In this document: positions 34,870 through 48,875 of the stretch, piece after piece
How the letters are laid out: the number at the start of each line of letters is the position of its first letter
Position numbering within the stretch: the stretch's first letter is position 1
Assembly (NCBI GenBank): GCA_037176705.1
Contig: CM073895.1
Location: 1,178,001 to 1,242,000, forward strand
Source: Molossus alvarezi
Taxonomy: Eukaryota > Chordata > Mammalia > Chiroptera > Molossidae
DNA length: 64,000 nt
Reading direction: 5' to 3'
Program-made: the position numbers and the translations under genes
Notes under the pieces: model-generated
The model's input: only the letters and a program-made list of their open reading frames with translations
The model's database searches: none
What the model was told of the DNA's origin: nothing

Positions 34870-35104
34870 TTTTTTTATCCTCACCCGAGGACATTTTTCC
34901 ATTTTTTGTTCAGATAGAGTGGGAGGGAGAGAGCGGGAGAGAGAAACATCGACGTGAAAGGGACACATCAAGTGGCTGCCACCCACACGACCCAACCAGG
35001 GCCGGGGACAAACTGCCACCGAGGTACATGCCCTTAGCGGGAACCGAACCTGGGTCCTGGACCGCAGGCCGACGCTCTAACCGCTGAGCCCAACCGGCCA
35101 GGGC
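34870..35104 (-). mobile_element. VES-type SINE with target-site duplication
   Basis: Reverse-oriented full-length copy (ATCCTCACCCGAGGACATTT to CCAACCGGCCAGGGC). An imperfect duplication flanks it, ACCACTGGCTTTT at 34857-34869 and ACCACTGACTCTT at 35108-35120. Confidence 0.9.
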
Positions 35105-35120
35105 TGAACCACTGACTCTT

Positions 35121-36534
35121 CTGAAAGGGCCCCCAGCACATGCTGGGCTGGAGTATAGGACCTGGGCACAGGAGTGTGTTCTGGGGACTGGCGCTCCGGT
35201 GCTTGGTGGGTGCGGGCTGTGGGCTGCGCTCGCCTGGTCCTGGGTGTTGAACGTCCCAGTGGGAGGCCAGCCCGGCAGGGTGGTTGCGATGGGCGCTGTG
35301 TCTCGTCACAGGCATGCCCGCCTGTGCTCCAGCTCCTGGGCTGGAACCGTGCTCACCAGGCCTCTGCTGGGGGTGCAGGCACCACGCACACGTCGTGACC
35401 CGTGGGTGGCGGTGACCTCGAACCCCAGAGCAGAGGCTGCTGCCAGGCCCTGCGCCCGCGGGTTCCTCCTCCCCAGGTCGAGGTTTCCCGGCCCAGGGCC
35501 CCTCCGCCCTCCGCCCTCCGCCTTCCTCTCGTTTCCACTGCGTTGACACAATCGGCCTGAGAGCGGTTTCTGTTCTGGAAAGTTCTTTTCCCGATCGGCC
35601 TGGTCTGTTCTGACGTTTTACTCTTTCTCACTTTTCTTCTGTGGTGTTTACTCTCTGAGCCTCCTCTGGGTCAGTGTCCCCACCGCTCTTTGGAGGAGGC
35701 CCGAGCTGACCCATGTGGCTGTCTGCATGGCGCTGCCCAGACCCTCTGCCCACGTGCCCTCCATGCCGGCCTCCCCGGGTCCCTGCAGCTTTGGTGATGG
35801 ATGCTCCTGGGTGGTCTCCCCCTCCTGGCCCTGGTGGGCAGGGTCCTTGGCTCTAGGTGGTCATGGCAGGCCTACCCGGGCTGACAGACGAGGTGTCAGT
35901 TCCCCTGCGCCGTGGCCCTGGGACTCGGACTTTCCTCCTGAGCTCAGCTCTGCGTCAGGGTGATGCCACCGTCTCCGCGCTCGGAAGTGTTGTGAGAGGC
36001 TTCCTGGTCTCCCCATGGGCCGAGAGGCAGGCATGGTGCAGGCTCATGGCCGCAGGCTCCGTGGCTGGGCGATGTGACAGCGGTGTCCAGGGCAGAAGAA
36101 GTGCCAGGGCCTGACCTGTCCACTCGACGTCTCCATGAACAGTTTTTGTGCTTTTGCTGTGCTGTTGGCTGTTTTCTGTGGACCCCTGACAGGCAGGCTC
36201 TGTCCTCGGGTCAGAGACCCGCTTCCCCAGCACTACTGGCCCCCCTCGGGCTCTCCCTGCAGGTCGTGTGGTGGACACACAGCTGCCCGCGCTCACCTGT
36301 CTTCGCTCTGAGGGATGGAACTCACCAGGCTCCCATCACCAGGGCTGACAGTCTTAGTAGGTTGATGTGGAAAGTCCCGAGTGTGTCCCTTCTCTGGGAA
36401 TTCAGGTGACGGGAGCGCGGAGTGGGACCTCCCTTCTCGTCCACCGTGACTTTCTGACTGCAAACTGCTTCACGGTCCAGTTCCACGGTGGACCTGCTGG
36501 TGGGGAAAGGACTGCCCTTGAGTGACAGCTGTGA
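35121..36534. other. Intronic sequence, nothing recognised
   Basis: GC-rich SKI intron 1. It includes a short CCCTCCG-type tandem tract at about 35500-35523. No exon-like segment. Confidence 0.5.
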
Positions 36535-36703
36535 CGGTCCAGTCGGAGCGTCATCCTGCGCACCCGTAGGCGGCGGGCTCCATCTTTGCTTGGCGTGTGC
36601 GCTGGAGGCGGCCCGTGGATGTTTTTCTCTCTCTCCTTCCTTCCCTCCCTTCCTCCCTCTTCCCCTCTCTAAAATCAATTTTTTAAAAAAAGGAAAGAAA
36701 AAA
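36535..36703 (+). mobile_element. Degenerate VES-type SINE
   Basis: The 3' half is clear: GGAGGCGGCCCGTGGATGTT, then a TCTCTCTCCTTCC tract, CTCTCTAAAATCAATT and an A-rich tail. The tRNA-like head is badly decayed (GTCGGAGCGTCATCC). Confidence 0.6.
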
Positions 36704-36782
36704 AATGTTCCACTGTACTTGGAGCTTTTTTTTTTTTGGCCAATTTGTGAGAATATTTCATCAGCTGCCAGTCCTGGGGCCA

Positions 36783-37229
36783 GTGCAGGCTGGTTCTCAC
36801 TGCTGTGAGGTCCCGGGGTTGGGGTGCAGGCTGGTTCTCAGTGCTGTGGGGTCCCGGGGTTGGGGTGCAGGCTGGTTCTCACTGCTGTGGGGTCCCGGGG
36901 TTGGGGTGCAGGCTGGTTCTCACTGCTGTGGGGTCTCGGGGTTGGGGTGCAGACCGGTCTCACTGCTGTGGGGTCCTGGGGTTGGGATGCAGGCTGGTTC
37001 TCACTGCTGTGGGGTCTCGGGGTTGGGGTGCAGACCGGTCTCACTGCTGTGGGGTCCTGGGGTTGGGGTGCAGGCTGGTTCTCACTGCTGTGGGGTCTCG
37101 GGGTTGGGGTGCAGACCGGTCTCACTGCTGTGGGGTCCTGGGATTGGGGTGCAGGCTGGTTCTCACTGCTGTGGGGTCTCGGGGTTGGGGTGCAGACCGG
37201 TCTCACTGCTGTGGGGTCCTGGGGTTGGA
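36783..37229 (+). repeat. Minisatellite with alternating 41-bp and 40-bp units
   Basis: Eleven head-to-tail units fill 447 bp. Unit A (41 bp) begins GTGCAGGCTGGTTCTCACTG. Unit B (40 bp) begins GTGCAGACCGGTCTCACTGC. Both continue into a shared CTGTGGGGTCC..GGGTTGGG end. The order is A-A-A-A-B-A-B-A-B-A-B, so the later part is a higher-order 81-bp AB repeat. Because 81 is a multiple of three, several frames on both strands stay open across it. These are by-products, not genes. Confidence 0.93.
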
Positions 37230-37884
37230 GGTGGGGCTGCTGTCCTCTGAGTGGTTTGTAAGATGCTGATGGGACACAGTGAGAGGCCAGAGTTGCGTTT
37301 TGGGAACCTCTGCCCTGGGGGCAGCCTTCGTGTCTGGAACTGGCGGAAACCTGAGGCCAGGGTGCTGCGAGGGGACTTGGTGGTCAGGCCCTGAGGTTGG
37401 GGAGGTGGGGAGGACAGCACAAGTCCAGTCCGATGACCTGGGAGGGGGCTCGGCATGACTCCCTGGCCCACTGCTCTGTGGGATGGTGGTCTCGAGCCTG
37501 CTGCCGTCCTGTGCATTGGTGCCAGGCGAGAGAGGGTCTTCTTGTCTCCCCCGCCCCCATGGCCCCTGGCCCAGGCCCAGTAGGGTGCCATCCCTCCAGC
37601 CTCTGGGAGTCCGTGGCCGTGACCGGTGCCTGCCCTGGACCAGCTGCTTGGCCCCCTCCCAAGAGCTGCTTGTACTCCTGGTGGCCACCCCACCCCCAAT
37701 GGCCTGGCCGAGCTCTCACCGCCACGGCTTAGACCAGCCACCGTGGGATAGCCTGGTCAGGAGGCCTGGAGGCTGGGGTGCCCGGCTCGGGCGCAGCAGT
37801 GGCTCTGGCCTTTGCTGGGCCCCAGTTGGGGAAGCCGCTGACCTCGGCGGTTTGGTGTTCAGCCAACAATTCGTGTCACCTTTT
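37230..37884. other. Intronic sequence, nothing recognised
   Basis: GC-rich SKI intron 1 between the minisatellite and an L1 fragment. Confidence 0.5.
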
Positions 37885-38720
37885 TAAAAAAATGCTTCTT
37901 ATAACAGCTTTATTGAAATCATTTACATAAAATTCACCCTTCCTAAGAGTGCTGTTCAGTCGTTTCTGGTCTCAGCAACTATCACCATGACCTTGTTTCA
38001 GAGTATTTTCTTCAGGCCGAGAAAACCTGTGCCCGGGAGCTCTCACGCCTCGGCACCCGGCCCCACTTCTCGCCCGGCTGTGCCGGCTGCTCACTGAGCG
38101 GTGGTCAGGGCTGCCCCGCAGCGGTGTTGGCGGCCCCCACGTCTGATCTGCTGTGTGCACTCACAGACACTTCTGTGTGGGTGCGTTTTCCGCAGTCTGG
38201 GGCCGGGCCAGGTGTGGTGCCACATCTCCTGGGGATTCCGTATTTCACGTGGACCCGGCACACTGCCCCACAGCTGCCGTGGCCCGTCCCCTCCCTCCAG
38301 CAACGTGGGTGGGGTCTACTTCTTCTCCACGTTGTCACCAAACTCGTGGTCCATCCCAGTGAGTGTGCGAGGCCCTGCGTTGTGTCCTCCGGTTCAGCTC
38401 CTCCGCGATCACAGTGACACGTGCCGTTGACGGAAGTAAGAGTGTTCCCCACGTGCTGCGTCCGGCGCTCTCCAGGGGGGCCAATCTGCAGGCCATTTGC
38501 TCGTGGGGGTCCTGCAGCGGCTGCACCGTGCCGCGTCCCCTCAGCAGCGCGCAGGCCCCGGTGTCCCCCTGTCCCTGCCGGCACCCGCTGTTTCCCGTGG
38601 GCGTGGGTGTGGCCCTCCTCGTGGGAGGCGTGGTCTCAGTGTGGGTTGATTTTTGTTTCTCTGGGGACCAGCGATACCGAGCACCTCTCAGTTCATGGCC
38701 TTTGCCCTTTTTTCAGCTGT
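37885..38720 (-). mobile_element. L1 3' fragment, antisense
   Basis: The + strand begins with the L1 3'-region motif ACAGCTTTATTGAAATCATT, then ACATAAAATTCACCCTTCC and CAACTATCACCATGACC. Later it has TCTTCTCCACGTTGTCACC (about 38321) and CCAGTGAGTGTGCGAGGCCC. It ends with a GTTGATTTTTGTTTCTCTGG block at about 38645. The copy is strongly diverged and GC-enriched. Confidence 0.65.
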
Positions 38721-39544
38721 TTCTGTGTGTGTGTGCTGTGAGTGGCTGTCCTCTGTGCTCTGGACACAGACCCCGACAGAGAGCCCGAGTTGCACATCCT
38801 CCCTCCCATTCCGTGGGGTGGGCCCCCCACTGCCCCGTGGCGTCCTCCCAGCGCAGAGGTTTCTGGCTTTGAGCCCCCCGCCTGCTCTGCTTTGTCTCTC
38901 GCTCCTCCGCCTCACTGTCGCCCAAGCAGCTTGTTTCGGGCTGGGGAGCGTCCTAGCGCTTCAGCAGGAGCTTCGCACTTTAGCGGCCCGGCTGCCAGAT
39001 ACTTCGGCCCCTGGTTCGCATTGTGGAGAGGCTGCCAGAACCACCTGCACAGGTGAGCCTTGGGGGTGTCTCCTTTGAAGGCTCCCTTTCCAGCCACGTA
39101 GGGAAGGAGCGGTGACAGTGGAGGTGCCGTCAGTGGAGGCTCGTTCTGCAGGACCGTGGAGGCTGGTCCTCGGGATGTCTTTCCCGGCAGGCGCTCAGGG
39201 CGTGGGGGTGCTCCTGCGACTTCTGCCGAGCTGGCCTCCAGGGTTGCACCCTGGGGGGGGTGCCTCCCTTGTGGGACAGTCTCCCCTACCAACCTCGGCT
39301 TTCCCTGGAAACCCTCCCACCGCAATCAGGGTGGCCTGGGATGCTCTCCCCCGCCAGCTCCCAGCACAGCCTGCTTGTGCACTTGCCAGGAGCTCTGTCC
39401 CTGCTGTTCGACTCTGTGTGTCCACATACAGTGCAGACGCCTCGCGTGAGCAGCTGCTCGCGGTCACACTGAGACTGGCTGCCATCCACGGTGTGCTCCC
39501 CTCCCGTGGGCTGAGACCTGGTGGGAGATGGTGCAGGAGGGAGT
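38721..39544. other. Intronic sequence, nothing recognised
   Basis: GC-rich SKI intron 1 with no repeat or exon identified. Confidence 0.5.
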
Positions 39545-39625
39545 GCTGGAGCGGGGGAGGGAGAGGGTGAGGGAGAGGGTGAGGAGAGGGTACAGAGGGG
39601 TGAGGGAGAGGGTGAAGGGAGGGCG
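39545..39625. repeat. GAGGGAGAGGGT purine-rich simple repeat
   Basis: Imperfect GAGGGAGAGGGTGAGG units on the + strand. It is a low-complexity purine tract. Confidence 0.8.
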
Positions 39626-39827
39626 CAGGGCAGGTGTGCCCCACAGCATAGCACGAGCATGTGAGGGGTACACCCAGCTCTGTGAGCTACCCATGAGCGA
39701 TCCCTGAGAAGGTATGAAGTTGGGGGTTGCTCTCTGTGGGGTGGCCGAATGCGGAGCCCTAACTGTCTTCCCCCCGCACGGACACCTCCCCCGTCTCGGC
39801 CTGCTGTCTGGACTTGGTCAAAAGCAG

Positions 39828-40012
39828 GCAGCTGTCCGGTTTGCTCAGCAGTCAGACCGTCAGTCTGCCAACCGAAGAAGGGTCTCGGGTTCGATTTCTG
39901 GTCAAGGGCAGGTACCTGGATTGCAGGTTCTCTTTCCAGCCCTGACTGGGGCCTTTCGGGAGGCAACCAATCAAAGTGTGTCTCTTCCCCCCTCCCTTCT
40001 TCTGTAAAAGTG
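39828..40012 (+). mobile_element. VES-type SINE, decayed
   Basis: Forward-oriented copy: GTCCGGTTTGCTCAGCAGTC head, GGGTTCGATTTCTGGTCAAG B-box region, GGGAGGCAACCAATCAAAGT and a CTTCCCCCCTCCC tract. Confidence 0.8.
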
Positions 40013-41353
40013 GAGGGAAAGTACCTTCGGGTGTCAGCGAGGTCACCAGAGCGGTGCCGGCCCTACGCCCTCGGCAGGCCCTCCACCACGTCCGTCCGTC
40101 ACGGGAACTTCTTCCGGGGCCAGCCGGGCACTCCCACCCGCGTGTGGGGTGTGGGCTGTGTGCCGCGGGCTCTGCTTTGCCTTCGGGTGTGTGCCCCCCC
40201 ACGCGAGTTGGCTCAAACACCTGTGTCTAGAAGGCGCGAGGAGTGGGCAGTGAGAGGGAAGGAGCTGTGGCCGGCCGTTTGTCGGCTGTCGGTACAGTAA
40301 CTGGGCAGTGACCAGACATGCGGTGTCCAGAGGGCCAGGGGTGACTGTCCCTGCCTGGGGGCCACCAGGTCTGCCCATGCCCTCCCGCCTGGCGTCCGGA
40401 CCGGCCTGTGAGACCTGGCAGACAGGGTCAGCCTGCCAGGGGTCCTCGGAGTGCCCCAGGGGCTCCGCTGCACTCGGGGAGCCGGTGCGGTCCTGGGCTG
40501 CGGTCCTGGGCTGCGGTCCCTGCTCCACCACTGCCGCCTTCCGGGTTGGCGTGCTCCTGGGCACTGCGTCAGGGGCCTTGTGTTCTGGTCCCATTTGGTC
40601 CCCTGGGGTCTGGAGGATTCTGCTCTTTGTCCCATCTGTGACTTTGAAATCCCTATTCCTATCCCCGAGGAACTGGCTGGGGTCGGCCCCAGAGCTTCTG
40701 CCCTTCGCTCAGGGAGGGTCCTCAGAGGGTCCCCCTCCTCGCCCAGACTCGGCCTGCTCTCCTGTCCTGTTGTCCCTGCACGGTCTCCTACCAGGTCTGA
40801 CAGTGGGACTGCAGGCCCTTCCCCCAGCTGGGTCAGTCCCCAGGGCTGTTGGACTCGCACCCAGGTTGGCGCTGCGGGTGAAGCCCAGCCCCGAGGGGGC
40901 AGGCCTCCCTCCCTCCAGACTTGTTCTGGCAGCAAGGGCCTGGCCCTTCGGCAGGGAGTTCAAGGATCCCAGGGTGGTCAGGGGGATCGGGCATTCTGGG
41001 CACACGGGCATTCGCCCAGGGCGACTGCTGGGCTTCCGCCTGGGCCTGCTCCTTGGCAGCACCTGGTCCCCCCGGTCCCTCAGCCACAGCACTGGCGTGG
41101 GAGGCCGTGGGTGATGGGCCTCAGTGCTCAGCGTCCGGGAAGCGGCCCTCGCCGTGAAGGTGCCCGCACAGCCTGCCCAGTGGATGGGGCCAGGCTGAGG
41201 GCCGTGCAGGCGGGCGTGGCCGCCAGCAGCCAAGCTGTCTGACACCCTCAGAAGTTGCTTGAGGTTTCTCGGAATCGGCGCCTGTGGCAACCCGGCTGGT
41301 TTCCTCCCCGTGTGCTATCTGCTCAGACAGGAAGCCCCACCCTTGCATGTCAC
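40013..41353. other. Intronic sequence, nothing recognised
   Basis: GC-rich SKI intron 1, including a short tandem GCGGTCCTGGGCT triplication at about 40488-40520. No exon is recognised. Confidence 0.5.
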
Positions 41354-41373
41354 TGTGTGTGTGTGTGTCGTCG

Positions 41374-41409
<36 letters not shown>
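41354..41409. repeat. (TG)n microsatellite, interrupted
   Basis: Two TG runs are separated by a TCGTCGTCC interruption. The longer run at about 41377-41408 is pure. It lies about 1.3 kb upstream of SKI exon 2. Confidence 0.95.
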
Positions 41410-41411
<2 letters not shown>

Positions 41412-42704
41412 CATGCCCAGGTGGGCAGGTCCACACAGAGCAGCAGAGGTCAGCTGGCCCGAGGGCACCATCACTGGGCTCCGGCTCCTGTAAAAAGTAG
41501 CCCCAAGTGGGTCTTTCCTGAAAGGCTGTCTCTGTGTCTGCGCAGACCACCCAGAGTTGCCTGTAGGCTCACCTCTGAGATGTGTCCCAGGAGCTGGACT
41601 GACTCCGCTGCAGGGCCCAGACCATCGCCCTGGGCCATTGGCCATGGGGCCTGAGGGCTGCCTACTTCCTGGTCCCCACCCCTGCCCACTGGGCTCCTGA
41701 ACTGAGGCTGCAGGACTCATGGCTGCCCCAGGGTGGGGTGCGGGCCCGGACAGGACCTTCCCCTGGAGCCCTCAGTCCACGGCCCCCTGCCCAGGGTCCA
41801 GCCTGTCCCATGGCTCTTGTTTCCTCGTGACGGCTGTGGTGAGCAGCACCTGGACTGACCACTTGCCTCCCCTCCTCCCCAGAGAAGCCCCTGCCCCCTC
41901 GGGGCCAGTTCTGAGGTACAGGCTTTTCTCCAAGCTCCCGGAGGTGGGAGGGTCCCAACATCTGCTCTGTCCTCTCGAGGGCAGGCCTGGGAGAGTGACC
42001 GGCAGGCACTGTCCGTCCCTCAGCGGGTAGCTGTGTCGGCTCGCCTGGGCACCCACAGAGCCTCGTGGACACAGCCAGGCCCTCATACTTTGGGCACCGT
42101 CCATCTTCCCAGGAAGAGAGCCGTGCTTCCTGGGGTCCTGGGCGGGAGGTTCGCTTGCTTTCAGACGCCTGGGGCCCCCTCGGACCCCCAGCATCCTGAA
42201 GCTCAGCTGACCTGTTGTACACACCCAGCGTTCTGAGAATGTTCCTTGGAGCGGTCCTTGCGGGGGTGAGGGGGGGGATGTTCACTGAGAAGCAGTTTTT
42301 GAAATTAGTTCTATTTGGTGAAATCCAGAACTTGGCGGGGGGGCAGCGTGTGACACCCCTGGCAAGCTCTGGGCTGCCTGACAGAGGGCCCTACACTGGG
42401 CCAGGGGGCTCTGCCCCCCAGGCTCCGGGAGGCAGAGCTGTTCTGAGCAGACTTGGGAAAGGTCTTCGGCTCCTGTGGGCTGTGGGGAGGGCCAGGCCCG
42501 CTGGGGACTCACTCAGGCCCTTGGCACCCGCCAGGACTTCTGCCCGCTCATGGCCCACCCGTGCTGCTGCTCCCACACGCAGGTCAGGGTCTGAGCCCAC
42601 TGGACACACCTCACGTGCAGTTGGATCTGCTGGCTGGGGGCCCCTGCCCAGGCTGTGGACATGGCTGGAGGTGCCAATGGGAACTCCGTTTGTGTCCCTC
42701 ACAG
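41410..42704. other. SKI: End of SKI intron 1 up to exon 2
   Basis: GC-rich sequence with no repeat recognised. A small AT-rich island at 42285-42335 (TTTTTGAAATTAGTTCTATT) is the only unusual texture. The acceptor of exon 2 is the CACAG ending at 42704. Confidence 0.55.
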
Positions 42705-42827
42705 GTCTCCTCCGAGCCCCCCGTCTCCATAAGAAAAACAGACGACGCTCCCCCCCAGCACCCCACGTCTTCTGAGAAGGACAAACAGTCCGGCTGGCTG
42801 CGGACCCTTGCCAGCTCCTCCAGCAAG
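42705..42827 (+). CDS. SKI: SKI exon 2 (41 codons)
   Basis: This is the first SKI coding exon in the window, phase 0 at both ends. It opens [16 protein letters not shown] and ends LASSSSK. It encodes part of the Ser/Pro-rich linker between the N-terminal SMAD-binding half and the C-terminal half of the co-repressor. The acceptor is CCTCACAG; the donor AAG|GTCTGC is GT but weak at +3, +4 and +6. Human SKI as I remember it reads SIRPKTDD here, so one proline codon appears to be missing. Assignment rests on the in-frame join with the following exons and strong likeness to human SKI. Confidence 0.93.
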
Positions 42828-43684
<857 letters not shown>

Positions 43685-43947
43685 CTTCTACTCCTACAAG
43701 AGCTTCGAGACGGGTGTGGCCCCCAACGTGGCCCTGGCCCCGCCGGCCCAGCAGAAGGTTGTGAGCAGCCCGCCATGTGCCACCATCGTCTCCCGGGCCC
43801 CTGAGCCCCTCACCACCTGCATCCAGCCGCGGAAACGGAAGCTGACAGTGGACACGCCTGGGGCCACAGAGACGCCGGCGCCCACAGTCACCCCGGAGGA
43901 TGACAAGGACTCGGAGGCCGAGGTGGAGGTGGAAAGCAGAGAAGAAT
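43685..43947 (+). CDS. SKI: SKI exon 4 (nuclear localisation and acidic stretch)
   Basis: 263 bp. Its first base completes Ser and its last base T starts a Phe codon finished by exon 5. It begins [20 protein letters not shown]. It includes the basic patch [10 protein letters not shown], a likely nuclear localisation signal, followed by a Thr/Pro/Ala stretch and the acidic run [20 protein letters not shown] acts in the nucleus as a co-repressor that recruits NCoR/SMRT-HDAC complexes to SMAD proteins. The acceptor is CTCTGCAG and the donor AAT|GTGCGT. Confidence 0.96.
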
Positions 43948-44048
43948 GTGCGTGTGAGCCCCCAGCCTTGCTGTCCCTCAGGCCGGCCCTTTGTGGGAGG
44001 GACGGGCGCGGGCTCATGTGTAACCTGCAGCCCTTTCTGTCTCCACAG
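43948..44048 (+). other. SKI: SKI intron 4 (101 bp)
   Basis: A short intron bounded by GTGCGT and TCTCCACAG. The exon-4 frame runs into it and would give a different tail if it were retained. Confidence 0.9.
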
Positions 44049-44353
44049 TCACCTCCTCCCTGTCCTCGCTCTCCTCTCCGTCCTTTACCTCATCCAGCTC
44101 CGCCAAGGACCTGAGCTCCCCGGGCGTGCACGCCCCGCCCGCCCCGCCCCCCGCCCCAGACACCTCGGCGGCCCCCACCGACGCCCCCAGTGGGGGTCTG
44201 GAGGCAGAGCTGGAGCACCTGCGTCAAGCCCTGGAGGGCGGCCTGGACACCAAGGAGGCCAAAGAGAAGTTCCTGCACGAGGTGGTGAAGATGCGTGTGA
44301 AGCAGGAGGAGAAGCTGAGCGCCGCCCTGCAGGCCAAGCGCAGCCTCCATCAG
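44049..44353 (+). CDS. SKI: SKI exon 5 (start of the C-terminal coiled coil)
   Basis: 305 bp, leaving phase 0. It begins with a Ser-rich block ([20 protein letters not shown]), then a Pro/Ala-rich linker ([16 protein letters not shown]). It then enters the coiled coil [20 protein letters not shown] and ends [12 protein letters not shown]. The coiled coil carries SKI homodimerisation and heterodimerisation with SKIL/SnoN. The Pro/Ala linker seems about four residues longer than the human one I remember. The donor CAG|GTGAGC is strong. Confidence 0.96.
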
Positions 44354-46417
<2,064 letters not shown>

Positions 46418-47627
46418 TAACATTTACACTTTTGTTATAAGCTATTTAAAACCAATAAGAAGACTTGATATTCAGAAAACAAAAAAATTGACACGTTTTT
46501 TAATGACTAACTTTTAAAAGCCCCACCAACATGAGACGCCATCTGAGAACCCGCTAGGGAGCCGGGGTGGTGGCCGCCCCGCCCACAAAGCCATCACAAG
46601 CTCATCCGCTCCCGCGGCTGCATGAGGACAGGAAGGGTTTTTCTCCAGAGTCTATTTTTTCAGCGACAAGGACCCAGGTCTCCTGTGCTGCCGCGGGAAG
46701 AGCGAGGAGCACGCGCCTGAGCTGACACTGCCGCCTTACGCCCGCCGCCACCGTCCATCTGCAGGTCCCGGCTCCGCCAGGGGCCTCACCGCCGGGAGGT
46801 GACAGAAGACTCGGCGCCCCTGACCAGGCGGCCCCTTCTCGGCTGGGTAGACGTCGCTCCTTCAGCCTGGGACGGAGGCTGCAGCATTGGAACAAAACAG
46901 CATTATTTCACTTTTTCTTTTTCTCTTTGTTTGTTTGTTCATTTAAACGTATACTTAGAACTGCACTTTGTCAAAAATCTTCCCTTTTTATTCCCCCGTT
47001 AACTGAGGTTTTTACTTGTCAAACGTTGAAACCGATTTCTAGAGCAGGTCACATCCTAAGTGCTCGCGCGTTGAGAAACCCCTCTGGTGCTTGGTTGAAC
47101 AAGGGAATCACACGGAAACGAAACGCAAAAACTGAACTTCGGGGGGTAGTTCTGTGCCTTCCAGCATCTTGTACAGCGAATCCTGACTCGTCTTTTACCC
47201 CCAAATATCCGTCTTCAGTAGCGATCGAATCTGCCACTATCAAATAAGTTCCTTGCATTTATTCCAAATAATCTCGTTTACTCTCAACTGTTTATGCAAA
47301 TTGTATAAGGTTTTTTATGCCCAAGCTTGAAAATGATTTCCCAGTAGACAAGAGGCGCTACCCACCTGGAAATGATGGTATTTATTTACACAAGGAAGAT
47401 CTTACCGAAATTCTTCGCCTGACTCCGTTCTAACACCGGGCAGCTGCGCACAGGCCAGAGCGGAGACGTGGGTGCCGACGCCCTCTGCGGGGGGTCGCCC
47501 TTGGTTTACTGGGGGGCCCAGGTGCTGCTGGACCCCCTCCTAAGTGCAATGCAAACGGGACACCATGTAGACGCAGCGTGTGTTTGGGTTTTGTTTTTTC
47601 TTTTTGCTTTGTTTTTCTTTTGCAGTT

Positions 47628-47633
47628 ATTAAA
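47628..47633 (+). terminator. SKI: Possible proximal poly(A) signal ATTAAA
   Basis: ATTAAA follows a long T/G-rich stretch in the SKI 3'UTR. It could give a shorter transcript; use is unproven. Confidence 0.35.
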
Positions 47634-48845
47634 CCTGTATGCATGGAATTTTAACCTCTGCCATACGTATACCCCTCGATGGGCATTATTACCGTGTCGT
47701 GTAAGGGTCAGTTGTCAGGCAACTCTCAGAACGCGTGTCAGCCTGGTCTTTCTGGAGTTGTGTTTTTTCCAGTCATTTTTCAAGGGAAACTAAGTGGTTT
47801 AGTTGGAGCAAAGCTTTACGTGTGTCGGGGCTTCTGTGCTGCCCAGTCGGAGAGTCGCAGGGCGGCCGAGGCCGCCGGGTGCTCCCGCGCTTCCGCGTCC
47901 CCAGGCTCCGGAGGGAGATGCCTTCTCTACGTGGTGCATGAGGTGCCGCCCATCCTTGCCCGTGCACTGTCCCCTCTGGTCTCCCGCGCCCCTCTGCCAG
48001 CTTTGTCCCCGATCGCCGTCGGGAAGAGCTAGATACGCAGCGGCCCCTTGTCCCCGAGAGCTGGGGGTGAGGCCCTGTCCCACCCAGGCCTGCGGAGCCA
48101 GGGGGCGAGAGGGGGACAGGGTGGGCTCCCCTTCACCAGCAGCTCAGCTTTCCCGGGCAGCTCCTTGGGCGAGGCCGACGGGCAAGGGCACCTGCCACCT
48201 CCACCCGTGGGCGCAGCTCCCTGTGCAGGCCCAGACCCGCCTCCCGGGTGCAGCCGCGGCTCCGTCTTTCCAGGGGGAGGAATCTGTCTTGTAGGCTGTT
48301 GACTCCCTGTGTGTGACACCCATTGTCAGACGATTGTGTATTTAGTTGAATCACTCATTTTTCTATGCTGGAAGAGACTTCACGAAGGGAAAGCACAACA
48401 GCAATAACACATCTCCGGAGCAGCTAACTCACACCCGGAACTCCGCTTTCCTGCCGTCACCTGTAAATACTCCGCCACACCCTGTATCCTGCGTGTACGT
48501 GGGGGGCGTTCTCCAGAACCCTTTCTTACCTGGTAGCCGTCTTGTTTTCCGGGTGGTTTTCACCGAACATGCTTCTCTGCCAGAGGGGACGGAGACGCCC
48601 TGCGGGTTCCCGAGCAGCCCGCCCGGGCTGAGCTCGAGGAAGCTTGTTCTCGCTTCAGTCAGGAGTCACCAACGACCTTTTTTTTTCGATTAAGGGAAAA
48701 AAACAACAACACAGCTCTACCTTCGTGTCTGCCGGGAGCGTCCGCCTCGCCGTCCCCGTCCCTCTTTGCTGCTGCTGCTGACGTCTGATGACTTACTCTA
48801 CTATCCGAGAACTATTTTTATGTAATTAATGTATGCGCTCTTGTT

Positions 48846-48851
48846 TATAAA
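48846..48851 (+). terminator. SKI: Probable distal poly(A) signal, variant TATAAA
   Basis: TATAAA is followed by TGCCTGATTTAAAAAG at the point where the AT-rich 3'UTR texture ends. No AATAAA is present in the 3'UTR, so this known variant hexamer is the best candidate for the main SKI 3' end. Confidence 0.5.
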
Positions 48852-48875
48852 TGCCTGATTTAAAAAGAAAAAGAG

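Larger units (their letters stand above)
1..42704 (+). other. SKI: SKI intron 1 (3' part; exon 1 is outside the window)
   Basis: No recognisable SKI exon 1 sequence (the N-terminal DHD/SKI and SMAD4-binding region) is found in any frame. The first SKI coding sequence is the exon beginning at 42705 after a pyrimidine-poor CACAG acceptor. Everything before it is therefore the distal part of intron 1, which is also tens of kilobases long in human SKI (from memory). The intron is GC-rich and holds dispersed SINEs, three antisense L1 pieces, a few AT-rich islands and tandem repeats, listed separately. I see no second gene inside it. An unannotated lncRNA cannot be excluded from sequence alone. Confidence 0.85.

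Noticed and set aside
36783..37229. CRISPR-like regular repeats
   Set aside because: Units abut without unique spacers, and the genome is mammalian. This is a minisatellite.
36705..37269. Several long repetitive open frames with Cys/Gly-rich repeats
   Set aside because: Products of the 81-bp higher-order minisatellite, open in several frames on both strands.
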